Positions 33,122 to 41,894 of a stretch of DNA of 64,000 nucleotides are shown here, in pieces (within the stretch, counting starts at the first letter, position 1; the number at the start of each line of letters is the position of its first letter). The notes below the pieces were generated by a model. The model made no database searches. It saw nothing but the letters and a program-made list of their open reading frames with translations, and was not told the DNA's origin. The translations under genes and the position numbers were made by a program. The stretch is from CAWDNM01 sp964521195 (GTDB lineage Bacteria > Actinomycetota > Coriobacteriia > Anaerosomatales > JAAXUF01). The stretch covers positions 186,001 through 250,000 of the forward strand of contig CAZFRE010000001.1 in assembly GCA_964521195.1 (NCBI GenBank), given 5' to 3'.

Positions 33122-34687
33122 ATGCCCGACGAGCACACGCCCGAACAGGATGCCCAGCCGCTCGAGCGGCAGGCCGACGACGCACGGTCCACGGAGGCGT
33201 CCGAGGCGGTCGTCTCGGATGAGGTCGTGAGTGCGTCTGCGGACGTGCCCGTCGAACCCGCCTCGTCCGAGCAGCCTCAAGCGGTGCCAGCCGTCCCGAC
33301 GCCCCTCGGGCCGGAGCCGGCGACCGTTCCCGCTGGCTCGCGGGTGACCCTGATCGTCTCCTCCGGCCCGTCGCCCGCGCCGCCCTCGATCCCCGTCGAG
33401 ATGCCCGATGTCGTGGGCGAGCAGCAGGGCGCGGCACTGCTCCGGCTGCAGGCAGCCGGCTTCGGCTCGCGTGTGCTACACGACTACAACGACACGCTGC
33501 CCCGAGGCTACGTGACCGGGCAGTATCCGATGCCGGGCGCGAGTGTCATTCCGGGCTCCGACGCGGTACTCGTCGTGTCGGCGGGCCGAGCGCAGCTGCC
33601 GGCGCCCGACGTGATGCTCCCGAGCGCGACCGGGCTCGACCAGACGCTCGCCGCCGAGAGACTCATCGCCGCCGGACTCGTTCCGCGCGTCGTCCAGGAC
33701 TTCGACCCGGTCGCTCAGCCGGGACTCGTGATCGCGCAGATCCCCAGCGAGGAGGCGCTCTCGACGCCGCTGCATAAGCGGGGGAGCAAGGCATGGCTGG
33801 TTGCGGTGGCGGTCCTCGTCACCATCGCCCTGGTGGCCGGCGTGGTCTGGTACCTGAACCGGCCGACCACGGTCCCAAACCTGATCGGGCTGCCTCAGAT
33901 GCAGGCCGAGAGCCTTGTGGAGCAGGCAGGGTTTCGTCTCGGCAGTGTGGCTACGAGTCAGACCACCGACGAGAAGCAGATCGGCAATGTCGTCGGGCAG
34001 GCACCCTCGCCCGGGGGCACGGCGGCGCATGGGAGCACGCTGAACCTGGTGGTGGCCGGTGGCCAGCTGCTCGCTGCGGTGCCCAACGTGGTCGGCGCTG
34101 CGCAGGGTGCGGCCATCAAGAGCCTGCAGGACGCGGGATTCGCGTTCGAAGTGAGCCAGTCCTACAGCTCCACCGTACCGTCGGGATCCACCATCGCGCA
34201 GGCGCCCACTGCGGGCGAACGTATCCCACCGGGGACCACCGTGGGGCTCAACATATCGCTCGGCGCACACACCATCACCGTCCCGAACGTGGTCGGCCAG
34301 GTGAAGACCACCGCTGAGACCTCGCTCAAGGGGTCCGGCCTCGGCGTTGCCACGGCGAGCAACTACGACACCGCGACGCCTGCCGGTCAGGTCATGGCAC
34401 AGCAACCCACGGTCGGCACCGGCGTCGTGCCCGGCACGACGGTGGGACTCACCGTCTCGCTGGGCCCGCCGACCCTCGGCACCGCGACGACCGCGGTGCC
34501 CAATGTGGTCGGCAAGACGCAGTCGAAGGCGCAGTCCGCACTCAAGAAGCGCAATCTCAAGTACCTGGTCGCGCCGCGGCCTGGGTCGGGCAGAGCGAAG
34601 GGCGTCGTCGTCGCGCAGCTCCCCGATGTGGGCGCGGTGATCCCCCGCAATTCGGTTGTGATCATCTTCGTGTCGGACGGCAGCTAG
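33122..34687 (+). CDS. PASTA-repeat membrane protein with cytoplasmic PASTA-like units
   Basis: 521 residues from ATG 33122, after AAGGAAGG. An acidic N-terminus leads to two PASTA-like units (about 60-135 and 140-215, opened by MPDVVGE and LPSATGL). One membrane helix lies around 224-245 (AWLVAVAVLVTIALVAGVVW). Four PASTA repeats follow (VPNLIGL, VPNVVGA, VPNVVGQ, VPNVVGK). The layout is the same as 7228-8775, so the two are paralogs. No catalytic domain is present. A GGGTAC element lies at 33069-33074 upstream. Confidence 0.85.
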   Translation: MPDEHTPEQDAQPLERQADDARSTEASEAVVSDEVVSASADVPVEPASSEQPQAVPAVPTPLGPEPATVPAGSRVTLIVSSGPSPAPPSIPVEMPDVVGEQQGAALLRLQAAGFGSRVLHDYNDTLPRGYVTGQYPMPGASVIPGSDAVLVVSAGRAQLPAPDVMLPSATGLDQTLAAERLIAAGLVPRVVQDFDPVAQPGLVIAQIPSEEALSTPLHKRGSKAWLVAVAVLVTIALVAGVVWYLNRPTTVPNLIGLPQMQAESLVEQAGFRLGSVATSQTTDEKQIGNVVGQAPSPGGTAAHGSTLNLVVAGGQLLAAVPNVVGAAQGAAIKSLQDAGFAFEVSQSYSSTVPSGSTIAQAPTAGERIPPGTTVGLNISLGAHTITVPNVVGQVKTTAETSLKGSGLGVATASNYDTATPAGQVMAQQPTVGTGVVPGTTVGLTVSLGPPTLGTATTAVPNVVGKTQSKAQSALKKRNLKYLVAPRPGSGRAKGVVVAQLPDVGAVIPRNSVVIIFVSDGS

Positions 34688-34715
34688 CTTCTCGCGCAGC
34701 GGACGAAGACCGGCG

Positions 34716-37604
34716 CTACTCGGCTCCGACGATGCTCTTGATCCTCGAGACCGCCGCCGGCGAGACGCCCGCGCTGGTCGCGGTCACGCGCGTGGTCACA
34801 GCGACCTCGTCGTTGGCCTCGTAGTACTCCTCGACCGCCGAGGCGAGCGACGGAGTGGTCACGAGCGTCAGCCCGCCGACTTCCGCCGATGCCGCAGGCA
34901 GGCCGAGAACGGCAGCCCAGCGCGTGCTGTTGGCGAGGTACACGCGCTCACCCGAGAAGCTCGCCGGCCGAGTGGTGAGAGCCCACGTCGCCAGTCCGGT
35001 CGCGATGCCGAGACCCGAGCCGGGTGCGCGCGTCGCGTGGGGCAGCTGCTCGGCGGCCGCCGCCGAGACCGAGGACGCGCTCCCGACAACGAGGGTGCTC
35101 GAGGCGCCGATCGCGGCGAGCGTCGAACGTGTGGCGCTCGGGACGGCCGACTTCTTGGTGTACAGCAGCGGCCAGCCTTCGCGTGCCGCGACGGAGCTGC
35201 CGGCCAGCGCGGCTGTGAAGCTGTCGCCCACGACCACGGCTCGGCCATCCGCGAGCACGCCGCCCGAGAGCTTCGCGATCTCACGGGCGACAGCGTTCGC
35301 CGTCGCGTAGCGGTCGCTTCCGGAGACGCGGGTCACGGCGTAGCGCCGTGCGAGCGAGCGCCGGAGCGACGTGGACACGTCAGACGAGTCACCGACGATC
35401 ACGATGCGCGTCACGCCCAGTCGCGCGAGCTCGGTCTTCGTGGAGGCGGGCAGCGAGTTTCGCGCGCTCACGAGCACGGGCCCGCCCAGCAGGTGGGCGA
35501 GTGGCGCCGCCGAGAACGCGTCCACCCACGAGTCGTCTCCCACGAGCACCGCGACCGTGGCGGTCGCGAACGCCGAACGACTGATCGCGGCCGCATAGCC
35601 GTACCGGTCGCTGCCGGTCACCCGCGACACCGTGGGCGTCGGTCGTACGGTGAATGCCAGCGTCGCGGGCTCGCTTCGCGAACCGTCGCCGTCCAGGACC
35701 GTGAGCGATGCGATGTGTGAGCCGAGCGGCAGCGAGGCGGTACTCGTGGCGCCACCGCTGACCGCTTGTGGCGGCCCGCCGTCGATCGAGAGCAGATCGG
35801 TGTGGGCGCGATCCGCCTCGGTACCGCTCCATCGCAGCTGGCCGTGCGTGTGCGCAAGCGAGGTCACTTCCGGGATCGACACCGAGGGGTAGACGCTGAC
35901 CGAATCGGAGGAGTTCACATCGGTCCAGTTGTGCGGGCTCTTCGCCGACACGGTGACCGTGTGACTTCCGGGCGTGGTGTCATAGGGGAGCGTGTAGGTG
36001 CGCACGGCCGTGTCGGAGACGACCGTCTTCCCATCGACCTCCACATCGTAGGTCACGGCGTCCCCGACGACTCCGGCCCACTCGATGCGCACGTTGCGCG
36101 CGTTGTCTTCCGATACAACCGTGATCGCCGGCGCTCCGAGAAGGGGGTAGTCCTCGATGAGCTTCGCGTAGGCGGCGTCCATGTTGAGAGCACCGTAGCC
36201 GTACGCGTCGTCTCGGCCCGATGTTCCAAGATCGTCGGCGGTCGACCTCACGAGCGCGACGATCTGGGAGTTCGTCATCCACGGCGCGGCCCGCCACAGC
36301 CACGCGATCGCGCCGGCGACGACGGGGGATGCCATGCTGGTCCCATCCCACCAGCGGTATCCCGGCTCGGCGAGGTCGTCCAAGGGGTCCGTGTAGCCCG
36401 GCTTGGTCATGCCCCAGATAGAGGAGCCGGGAGCCGAGAGGTCCAGCGCCGAACCGTAATTGGAGTAGTACGCCCGCTTGCGGTTGCCGCTGGAGTTCAG
36501 CGCGAGCGCGCCGACAGCGACCACGTGGTTCATCGCCGCGGGGTTGGATACCTGCGAGTTCCCCTCGTTGCCGGAGGCGGCGACGATCACGCACCCCTTG
36601 TGCCAGGCGTAGTCGATTGCGCTCTGCAGAGCGTCGCTCGCTGGGCCGCCCGCGATGCTCAGGTTGATGACCTTGCAGCCGTCGTCGGCGGCTTTGTGGA
36701 TCGCCGAGATGAGCACATCATCGGAGATGCCCGCACCGCTGTAGACCTTGTACGACGCAACGGTCGTGTCGTTGGCAAGGCCGAGCGAGCCGATGCCGTT
36801 GTTGGCGGTGGCGGCGATCTCGCCTGAGACGCAGGTGCCGTGCGATGTCTGGGCGACGGCATCCGAGTAGCTCTTGGCCCCGACGATGGCCGAGGGGTTC
36901 GGCGGCGTGACGTCCGCGCTTCCGGCGACCATATTGGCGCTGCGGTCCGGATGGTCGAGATACAGGCCCGAGTCGAGAACGGCGACCTTGAAGGCGCTCC
37001 CATCGGCGCGCAGCGGGTACTTACCGGTCGTGTCCGCGCCGGTGTAGCCGGTCTTCCATGCGTTCGGTCCTGCGGGCGAGACGGCCGCGATGCTGCGAAG
37101 CCACCACGACTCCGCGTGGGCATAGCGCTCGGCGACTACGCCGCCGTACGTCACCGTGAGGGTGCCCGTGTGCCGGTACGCGGGGTCGTCGGGCTCCTCG
37201 TACGCCGGCGGCGTGTAGGCGGCAAGCTGCCGGACGTAGTTGGGCTCGGCGTACTCGATCTTGCCGGTGCGCTCGAGGTCCTCGGCGAACTGGGTCGTGG
37301 ACTCGCCGGGGGGCACCTCCCACGTCAGGAGGTCGCCTCGCATCGGCGTCACCGCGCCGGCCGAGCTATCGGTCGCGCGGTAGACCTCGCTGAGCTTGTC
37401 GGCCGTGACCGCACCCTTCATCCGAACGATCACGGAGTCTTCGGCCGGCGTGCCGATGGAGTCAGCCTGCGCCGGGGTGGGAATCGCAAGGGGGTCAGCG
37501 GGCAGCACGCGAACGCGGCCGCGCCCGACAGCGGCGGCGGGCATGGCCGGCGTGAGGAGCGATGCGACGAGAGCGATCGCGAGGATGGGGCGGAGACGGT
37601 TCAT
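34716..37604 (-). CDS. Secreted subtilisin-like serine protease with cell-wall-binding (CWB2) repeats
   Basis: 962 residues from ATG 37604. The signal peptide is residues 1 to about 27 (LAIALVASLLTPAMPAAA). A pro-domain follows (about 50-130), then the S8 peptidase with Asp211 (VLDSGLYLDHPD), His255 (TSHGTCVSG) and Ser423 (DGTSMASPVVAG). A fibronectin-like region (about 490-650) is followed by three CWB2 repeats from about 657 to the end (VTGSDRYGYAAAIS, VSGSDRYATANAVA), which bind anionic wall polymers in Gram-positive bacteria. It should be exported and held on the cell surface. It is convergent with the PASTA gene. Confidence 0.93.
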   Translation of the reverse strand: MNRLRPILAIALVASLLTPAMPAAAVGRGRVRVLPADPLAIPTPAQADSIGTPAEDSVIVRMKGAVTADKLSEVYRATDSSAGAVTPMRGDLLTWEVPPGESTTQFAEDLERTGKIEYAEPNYVRQLAAYTPPAYEEPDDPAYRHTGTLTVTYGGVVAERYAHAESWWLRSIAAVSPAGPNAWKTGYTGADTTGKYPLRADGSAFKVAVLDSGLYLDHPDRSANMVAGSADVTPPNPSAIVGAKSYSDAVAQTSHGTCVSGEIAATANNGIGSLGLANDTTVASYKVYSGAGISDDVLISAIHKAADDGCKVINLSIAGGPASDALQSAIDYAWHKGCVIVAASGNEGNSQVSNPAAMNHVVAVGALALNSSGNRKRAYYSNYGSALDLSAPGSSIWGMTKPGYTDPLDDLAEPGYRWWDGTSMASPVVAGAIAWLWRAAPWMTNSQIVALVRSTADDLGTSGRDDAYGYGALNMDAAYAKLIEDYPLLGAPAITVVSEDNARNVRIEWAGVVGDAVTYDVEVDGKTVVSDTAVRTYTLPYDTTPGSHTVTVSAKSPHNWTDVNSSDSVSVYPSVSIPEVTSLAHTHGQLRWSGTEADRAHTDLLSIDGGPPQAVSGGATSTASLPLGSHIASLTVLDGDGSRSEPATLAFTVRPTPTVSRVTGSDRYGYAAAISRSAFATATVAVLVGDDSWVDAFSAAPLAHLLGGPVLVSARNSLPASTKTELARLGVTRIVIVGDSSDVSTSLRRSLARRYAVTRVSGSDRYATANAVAREIAKLSGGVLADGRAVVVGDSFTAALAGSSVAAREGWPLLYTKKSAVPSATRSTLAAIGASSTLVVGSASSVSAAAAEQLPHATRAPGSGLGIATGLATWALTTRPASFSGERVYLANSTRWAAVLGLPAASAEVGGLTLVTTPSLASAVEEYYEANDEVAVTTRVTATSAGVSPAAVSRIKSIVGAE

Positions 37605-37744
37605 GTGTTCGATGACCTCGGGGCTTGCGGCGGGTTTGTGTGTCCAGAGTAACGGTCTTGGTGGATGGCGGCATGCGACTGCAGGCGTATCTGCACGTGG
37701 TAAGCGCATTCTGTGCCGAACGCGGTCGAAGCGCCTCGCGCTCC

Positions 37745-37774
37745 TTGACCGCTCTGACGCGTGGCGGGTAGTAT
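37745..37774 (+). promoter_or_regulatory. Sigma-70-like promoter for tRNA-Phe
   Basis: TTGACC (37745-37750), 18-base spacer, TAGTAT (37769-37774), 16 bases before the tRNA. Confidence 0.6.
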
Positions 37775-37790
37775 CTCTGAGCGCACGTGC

Positions 37791-37866
37791 GGCCAGGTAG
37801 CTCAGTTGGTAGAGCAGCGGATTGAAAATCCGCGTGTCGGCGGTTCAAGTCCGTCTCTGGCCACCA
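37791..37866 (+). tRNA. tRNA-Phe (GAA)
   Basis: A 76-base cloverleaf including an encoded CCA. The acceptor GGCCAGG pairs with TCTGGCC (one G-U), the D-arm is GCTCAGTTGGTAGAGC, the anticodon stem/loop GCGGATTGAAAATCCGC has GAA at the centre, and the T-loop reads GTTCAAGTC. Confidence 0.97.
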
Positions 37867-37878
37867 CAGCCTTCTCGG

Positions 37879-37909
37879 AAAGCCTCGGTCGAATGGCCGG
37901 GGCTTTCGT
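37879..37909 (+). terminator. Terminator after tRNA-Phe
   Basis: AAAGCCTCGG (37879-37888) pairs with CCGGGGCTTT (37897-37906), with one G-T pair, followed by a short weak tail. Confidence 0.6.
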
Positions 37910-37954
37910 GCGTGCTGAGTGCATGTACCAGGATCCGCCCCACGCCGCATGCGA

Positions 37955-37983
37955 CGAAGGCCCGGCATCGTGCCGGGCCTTCG
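37955..37983. terminator. Perfect hairpin, probable terminator for the minus-strand gene at 38026
   Basis: CGAAGGCCCGGCA-TCG-TGCCGGGCCTTCG, a 13-bp stem, 43 bases beyond the stop of the calcium-repeat gene. Confidence 0.6.
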
Positions 37984-38025
37984 CATCTGTGGCGCTGCTG
38001 TGCCGTGCTCCTGGTGTCAGTAGTC

Positions 38026-39051
38026 TCAGTCGTCGCAGCCGGGATAGCCGTCTGCATCTGTGGCGCTGTAGTAAGCAGGAATGAGCACGATTCTGACCGC
38101 CAGCAGGTCGCCGTCGGGGGTGTACGTCACGTCGAGTTCGGTGATGGATGCGCCCTCGGTGAGGTCGTCCTTGTACGGCTCGTGGTCTGAGTACACGCCG
38201 GGCGCCCACTCGAACTCCGTCTTCCAGTTGACGAGCACCTGGTAGTCGGTGTCGCCGTCGACGGGAACCAGGCCGAGCACGCCGTCGCAGTACCAGTCGA
38301 CGGTGGCGATCGCAGCATCCGTGGCGGGTGCCGGCAGAAGCAGGATCTCGGTGGCCAGGACCGTGCCGTCGTCCAGCACCGTGCCGTTGACCTCGTTGAC
38401 GATCGCGCCGGTGCGCAGGTCCTCGAAGGTCGGAGGCGTGTCGGAGTCCACGACGTCAGCCCACGCGAGCTCGGTGGTCTCGTCGACCTGGACCTCGTAG
38501 ACTCGCTCGCTGTCGCAGAGCGCGACGATCGTGAGGATGCCGGATTCGGCATCGAACGAGGTCACGAACCCAGCGACCTCCGCGCCGTCCCAGACGCCGT
38601 CGTCATCGGAGTCATCGTCCCACGGGTTGCAGCCCTGAACGAACTCGGCGAGATTCTCCAAGCCGTCGCAGTCGGCGTCCTCAGCTCCGTCGGCGGTGCC
38701 GTCTCGATCGGTATCGGCCTTGCGCGGATGCGTCCTGCATGCGCGCTCCTGCACGTTCGCGAGGCGGTCGGAATCGGGATCCTCCTGGCCGTCCTTGATG
38801 CCGTCCTTGTCGGTATCGGCCTTGCGCGGGTTGGTCTTGGCCTTGTACTCGTCGATGTTGCGCAGCCCGTCCTTGTCGGCATCGCCCTTCGCCTGGTTCT
38901 TCTTCAGGCTCAGGTGGTACTTCGCCTCCCACTTGTCGGGGATGCTGTTCTTGTTGCGGTCCTTGGACTTGGCGAATGCCGGCATCGTGCCGAGCAGCAG
39001 CATCATGATGATGGCGGTCGCCACCACCGCCAGCCGCGTACGGGTGTTCAT
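38026..39051 (-). CDS. Secreted thrombospondin type-3-like calcium-repeat protein
   Basis: 341 residues from ATG 39051, after GGGGAGGAC. The signal peptide is residues 1 to about 27 (IIMMLLLGTMPAFA). Residues about 30-150 carry Asp-rich repeats of the DxDxDG type (DADKDGLRN, DTDKDGIKDG, DTDRDGTADG, DSDDDGVWDG), which bind calcium in thrombospondin type-3 and dockerin-like segments. The C-terminal 190 residues are beta-rich with a repeated pattern (VYEVQVDETTELAW, YQVLVNWKTEFEW) resembling DUF5666-like modules. A cell-surface or extracellular structural role is likely. Confidence 0.75.
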   Translation of the reverse strand: MNTRTRLAVVATAIIMMLLLGTMPAFAKSKDRNKNSIPDKWEAKYHLSLKKNQAKGDADKDGLRNIDEYKAKTNPRKADTDKDGIKDGQEDPDSDRLANVQERACRTHPRKADTDRDGTADGAEDADCDGLENLAEFVQGCNPWDDDSDDDGVWDGAEVAGFVTSFDAESGILTIVALCDSERVYEVQVDETTELAWADVVDSDTPPTFEDLRTGAIVNEVNGTVLDDGTVLATEILLLPAPATDAAIATVDWYCDGVLGLVPVDGDTDYQVLVNWKTEFEWAPGVYSDHEPYKDDLTEGASITELDVTYTPDGDLLAVRIVLIPAYYSATDADGYPGCDD

Positions 39052-39218
39052 CGCGTCCTCCCCTGGAATCGATCGAGTCGAGCCCTGCACTCGTCAGGTC
39101 GGCGGGGGGATGCTGCGGCTTGAGGCGCCGGGGCGGATGCGCGACGAGCGCACGTGACTTCCATCACGCGGGTTTGGTGCGCCCCGTCACGTTCGTGCGG
39201 GGCGGCGTACCTTCGCGG

Positions 39219-40913
39219 CTAGTGGAGGCCGACCACGCACCCGTCCTCGTCGATGTCGATGCGGTTGCCTGCAGGCGCGCTGGGGAGCCCTGGCATCGTG
39301 CGAATGTCGGCGCACAACGGGTAGAGGAACCCGGCGCCCACGCTCGCGCGCACGTCTCGCACAGGAAGCTGCCACTTGCGCGGGCGCCCCTTGCGGCTCG
39401 GGTCGTGCGAAAGCGAGAACTGCGTCTTGGCGATGCACACCGGCATGCGGTCGTATCCGAGGCGGGTGTACGTCGCGATGGCCTCCTCCGCCTCCGAGGA
39501 GTACGTGACCCCGCCCGCTCCGTAGACGCCGAGGGCGACCGCCTCGATCTTCTCCTTGATGCTCGCGTGGTCGGGGTACAGCAGTCGCACGTGCTTGGGG
39601 AGCTCGCATGCCTCGACGACCGCCTCCGCGAGCTCGACACCACCCATGCCGCCGCAGGCGTGCAGGTCGTGACTGACCGCGAAGTCCGCACCGGCGGCCA
39701 ACGCGCGCTCGCGGATCAGCGTGTGCTCGGCAGGAGTGTCGGTCGCGAACGTATTGACCACGACGACCACCGGCACACCGAAGCGCTTCATGCTCTCGAT
39801 GTGGGCCTCGAGGTTGGGCATGCCCTCGGCGAGCGCGTCGAGGTCCTCGCGCTGCATCGCCTCGGGCAGAGGGCGGCCGGGCTTGATCTCGTAGCGCTCC
39901 GAGTGCGACTTGAGGGCGCGCACCGTGGCGACAAGCACGACGCAGTCCGGCGTGAGCCCGGACGCCCGGCACTTGATGTCCATGAACTTCTCGGCGCCCA
40001 TGTCAGCGCCGAATCCGGCCTCAGTGACGACGTACTCGCCGAGGCGGAGCGCGATACGGTCGGCGATGATCGAGCTGTTGCCGTGCGCGATGTTGGCGAA
40101 CGGGCCGGCGTGGACGAGTACCGGACCGCCTTCGAGGTTTTGCAGGAGGTTCGGCTTGATGGCGTCCTTCATCAGGACCGTCATCGCTCCCGCGCAACCC
40201 AGCTGCTCGGCGGTGACGGGCTCACCCCCACAGGTGAGCCCGATGACGATGCGCCCAAAGCGCTCGCGCATGTCGTGCAGATCGCTTGCGAGCGCGAGGA
40301 TCGCCATGACTTCGCTGGCGGCCGAGATGTCGAAGCCGGTCTCGTGCGGGATGCCGTCCTTGTGACCTCCGAGCCCGGTGACCACGTTGCGCAGCGCACG
40401 GTCGTTGAGATCCACGACGCGGCGCCACGTGACGGTCTCGGGATCGATGCCGAGGGCATTGCCATGGAAGATGTGGTTGTCGATGTAGGCGGCGAGCAGG
40501 TTGTTCGCCGTGGTGACGGCGTGCGTGTCGCCGGTGAGGTGCAGGTTGAGGTCTTCCATCGGGACGACCTGCGAGTAGCCTCCGCCCGCCGCGCCGCCCT
40601 TGATGCCGAACACCGGTCCAAGCGACGGCTGCCGGATGCAGGTGACGGCGCGCTTGCCGATCTTCTTGAGCGCTTGGCCGAGCCCGACGGTCGTGACCGT
40701 CTTGCCTTCGCCGAGCGGGGTGGGTGTGATCGCCGTGACGACGACATAGCGGCCGAGCGGCCGGTCCGCAAGGCCCTCGAGCAGCCCGAGGCCGAGCTTG
40801 GCCTTGAAGCGCCCGTACGGTTCGAAGCACTGCTCGGGAATCTCATACTTGTGCGCGATCTCGCGCACGGGGCGCATCGTGTGTGCGTGGGCGATCTCGA
40901 GGTCGGAAAGCAT
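39219..40913 (-). CDS. fhs: Formate-tetrahydrofolate ligase
   Basis: 564 residues, the normal family length, from ATG 40913 behind GAGAGGGA. TPLGEGKTVTTVGLGQAL is the ATP-binding loop, and RQPSLGPVFGIKGGAAGGGY and GLTCGGEPVTAEQLG are family signatures. The enzyme makes 10-formyl-THF from formate, THF and ATP in the cytosol. It is the first methyl-branch step of the Wood-Ljungdahl route and also feeds purine synthesis. The ferredoxin-like gene lies 46 bases upstream on the same strand. Confidence 0.97.
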   Translation of the reverse strand: MLSDLEIAHAHTMRPVREIAHKYEIPEQCFEPYGRFKAKLGLGLLEGLADRPLGRYVVVTAITPTPLGEGKTVTTVGLGQALKKIGKRAVTCIRQPSLGPVFGIKGGAAGGGYSQVVPMEDLNLHLTGDTHAVTTANNLLAAYIDNHIFHGNALGIDPETVTWRRVVDLNDRALRNVVTGLGGHKDGIPHETGFDISAASEVMAILALASDLHDMRERFGRIVIGLTCGGEPVTAEQLGCAGAMTVLMKDAIKPNLLQNLEGGPVLVHAGPFANIAHGNSSIIADRIALRLGEYVVTEAGFGADMGAEKFMDIKCRASGLTPDCVVLVATVRALKSHSERYEIKPGRPLPEAMQREDLDALAEGMPNLEAHIESMKRFGVPVVVVVNTFATDTPAEHTLIRERALAAGADFAVSHDLHACGGMGGVELAEAVVEACELPKHVRLLYPDHASIKEKIEAVALGVYGAGGVTYSSEAEEAIATYTRLGYDRMPVCIAKTQFSLSHDPSRKGRPRKWQLPVRDVRASVGAGFLYPLCADIRTMPGLPSAPAGNRIDIDEDGCVVGLH

Positions 40914-40959
40914 CGGGGTCCCTCTCGGTGGGTGAACCTGAGCCAGTGTAGCGCGACGG

Positions 40960-41817
40960 TCAGGTCTGCGGCATCGAGCTCCAGGGCACGGGATCGACGC
41001 CGGAGTCCGGATCGATCTGGAGTGACAGCGCACCGGTCGGGCACGCCGAGATGCACGCACCGCAGCCGAAGCAGCGTTCCGGGTCGATGCCGACAGGGCA
41101 GTCGTCGGCGTCGAGCGCGAGCGCCCCGAACGCGCACGCTGGCACGCACGCTCCGCACGCCGTGCACGCGCCCGCGTCGGCAACGACGCGGTAGCCCGAG
41201 CCCGCGAGCGGGCGGAATCCGGCGCGCTCGGCCTTCAAGCCGATGCAACAACACGAGCAGCAGTTGCAGATCGCGTACATGCGCCCGCCCGCGGCGTCCT
41301 TGAACCACAGCGTATGGATCGAGCCACGCGCGGCTGCGGCGTCGATGACCGCGACTGCCTCCTCGGCGGTGATGAGGCGGGCCGTCGACTGCTTCTCGAC
41401 GACGAAGCTCGCGATCGTGTCGCCCACGTACAGGCACTGCTCGATTGGGCCGCAGTGGCCATCGCGGTCGCCCGCGGCCTCGGCAGCGCCTCGGCACGCA
41501 CAGCGCGCGAGTGCTATCCGGGCGGGTGCCTCGAGCACCACGTCGCGCGCGACCTGATAGGGAACGACTCGCTCGAGGTCGTGCAGCTCGATGGGCCGGT
41601 CGAGCGTGATGACGCGCCGCGCCTCCTCGGCGGGGACGACCTTGGCATGGTGCGTCTCGGCGAGATGGTTGCCCGTGAGGCGCCGCACGGGACCCAGCCA
41701 GGGGCGGGCGAGCGCCCAGCGCACGACGGCCACGTACCGCTGTGTCCAGCGGTAGTAGACGTAGCCGTGGGCCGCGCGGTCGGGCCGATCGGGCTGGAGT
41801 CTGAGTAGTCGTCCCAT
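40960..41817 (-). CDS. 4Fe-4S ferredoxin-domain protein with extra Cys cluster
   Basis: 285 residues from ATG 41817. The C-terminus has two 4Fe-4S motifs, CTACGACVPACAFG and CFGCGACISACPTG. Upstream lie ARCACRG..., a further Cys pair (HCGPIEQC) and ICNCCSCCC, a dense cysteine run typical of a family of anaerobic 4Fe-4S proteins of unknown function. A Tyr/Trp-rich N-terminus (YVYYRWTQRYV) may associate with membrane. It is probably an electron carrier or redox adaptor. Proximity to fhs is suggestive of one-carbon metabolism but is not proof. Confidence 0.8.
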   Translation of the reverse strand: MGRLLRLQPDRPDRAAHGYVYYRWTQRYVAVVRWALARPWLGPVRRLTGNHLAETHHAKVVPAEEARRVITLDRPIELHDLERVVPYQVARDVVLEAPARIALARCACRGAAEAAGDRDGHCGPIEQCLYVGDTIASFVVEKQSTARLITAEEAVAVIDAAAARGSIHTLWFKDAAGGRMYAICNCCSCCCIGLKAERAGFRPLAGSGYRVVADAGACTACGACVPACAFGALALDADDCPVGIDPERCFGCGACISACPTGALSLQIDPDSGVDPVPWSSMPQT

Positions 41818-41894
41818 GCCGCGACAGTCTAGGGGGTCGCACACGCCCGCGCCATGCGGTGGCGCGTATACTCTTGCAGCAGGGGGGATCGCGC

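Noticed and set aside
39120..41303. 727-codon plus-strand open frame over fhs and the ferredoxin gene
   Set aside because: It is antisense to two clear enzymes and is Arg/Asp/His-rich low-complexity; no ribosome site or domain.
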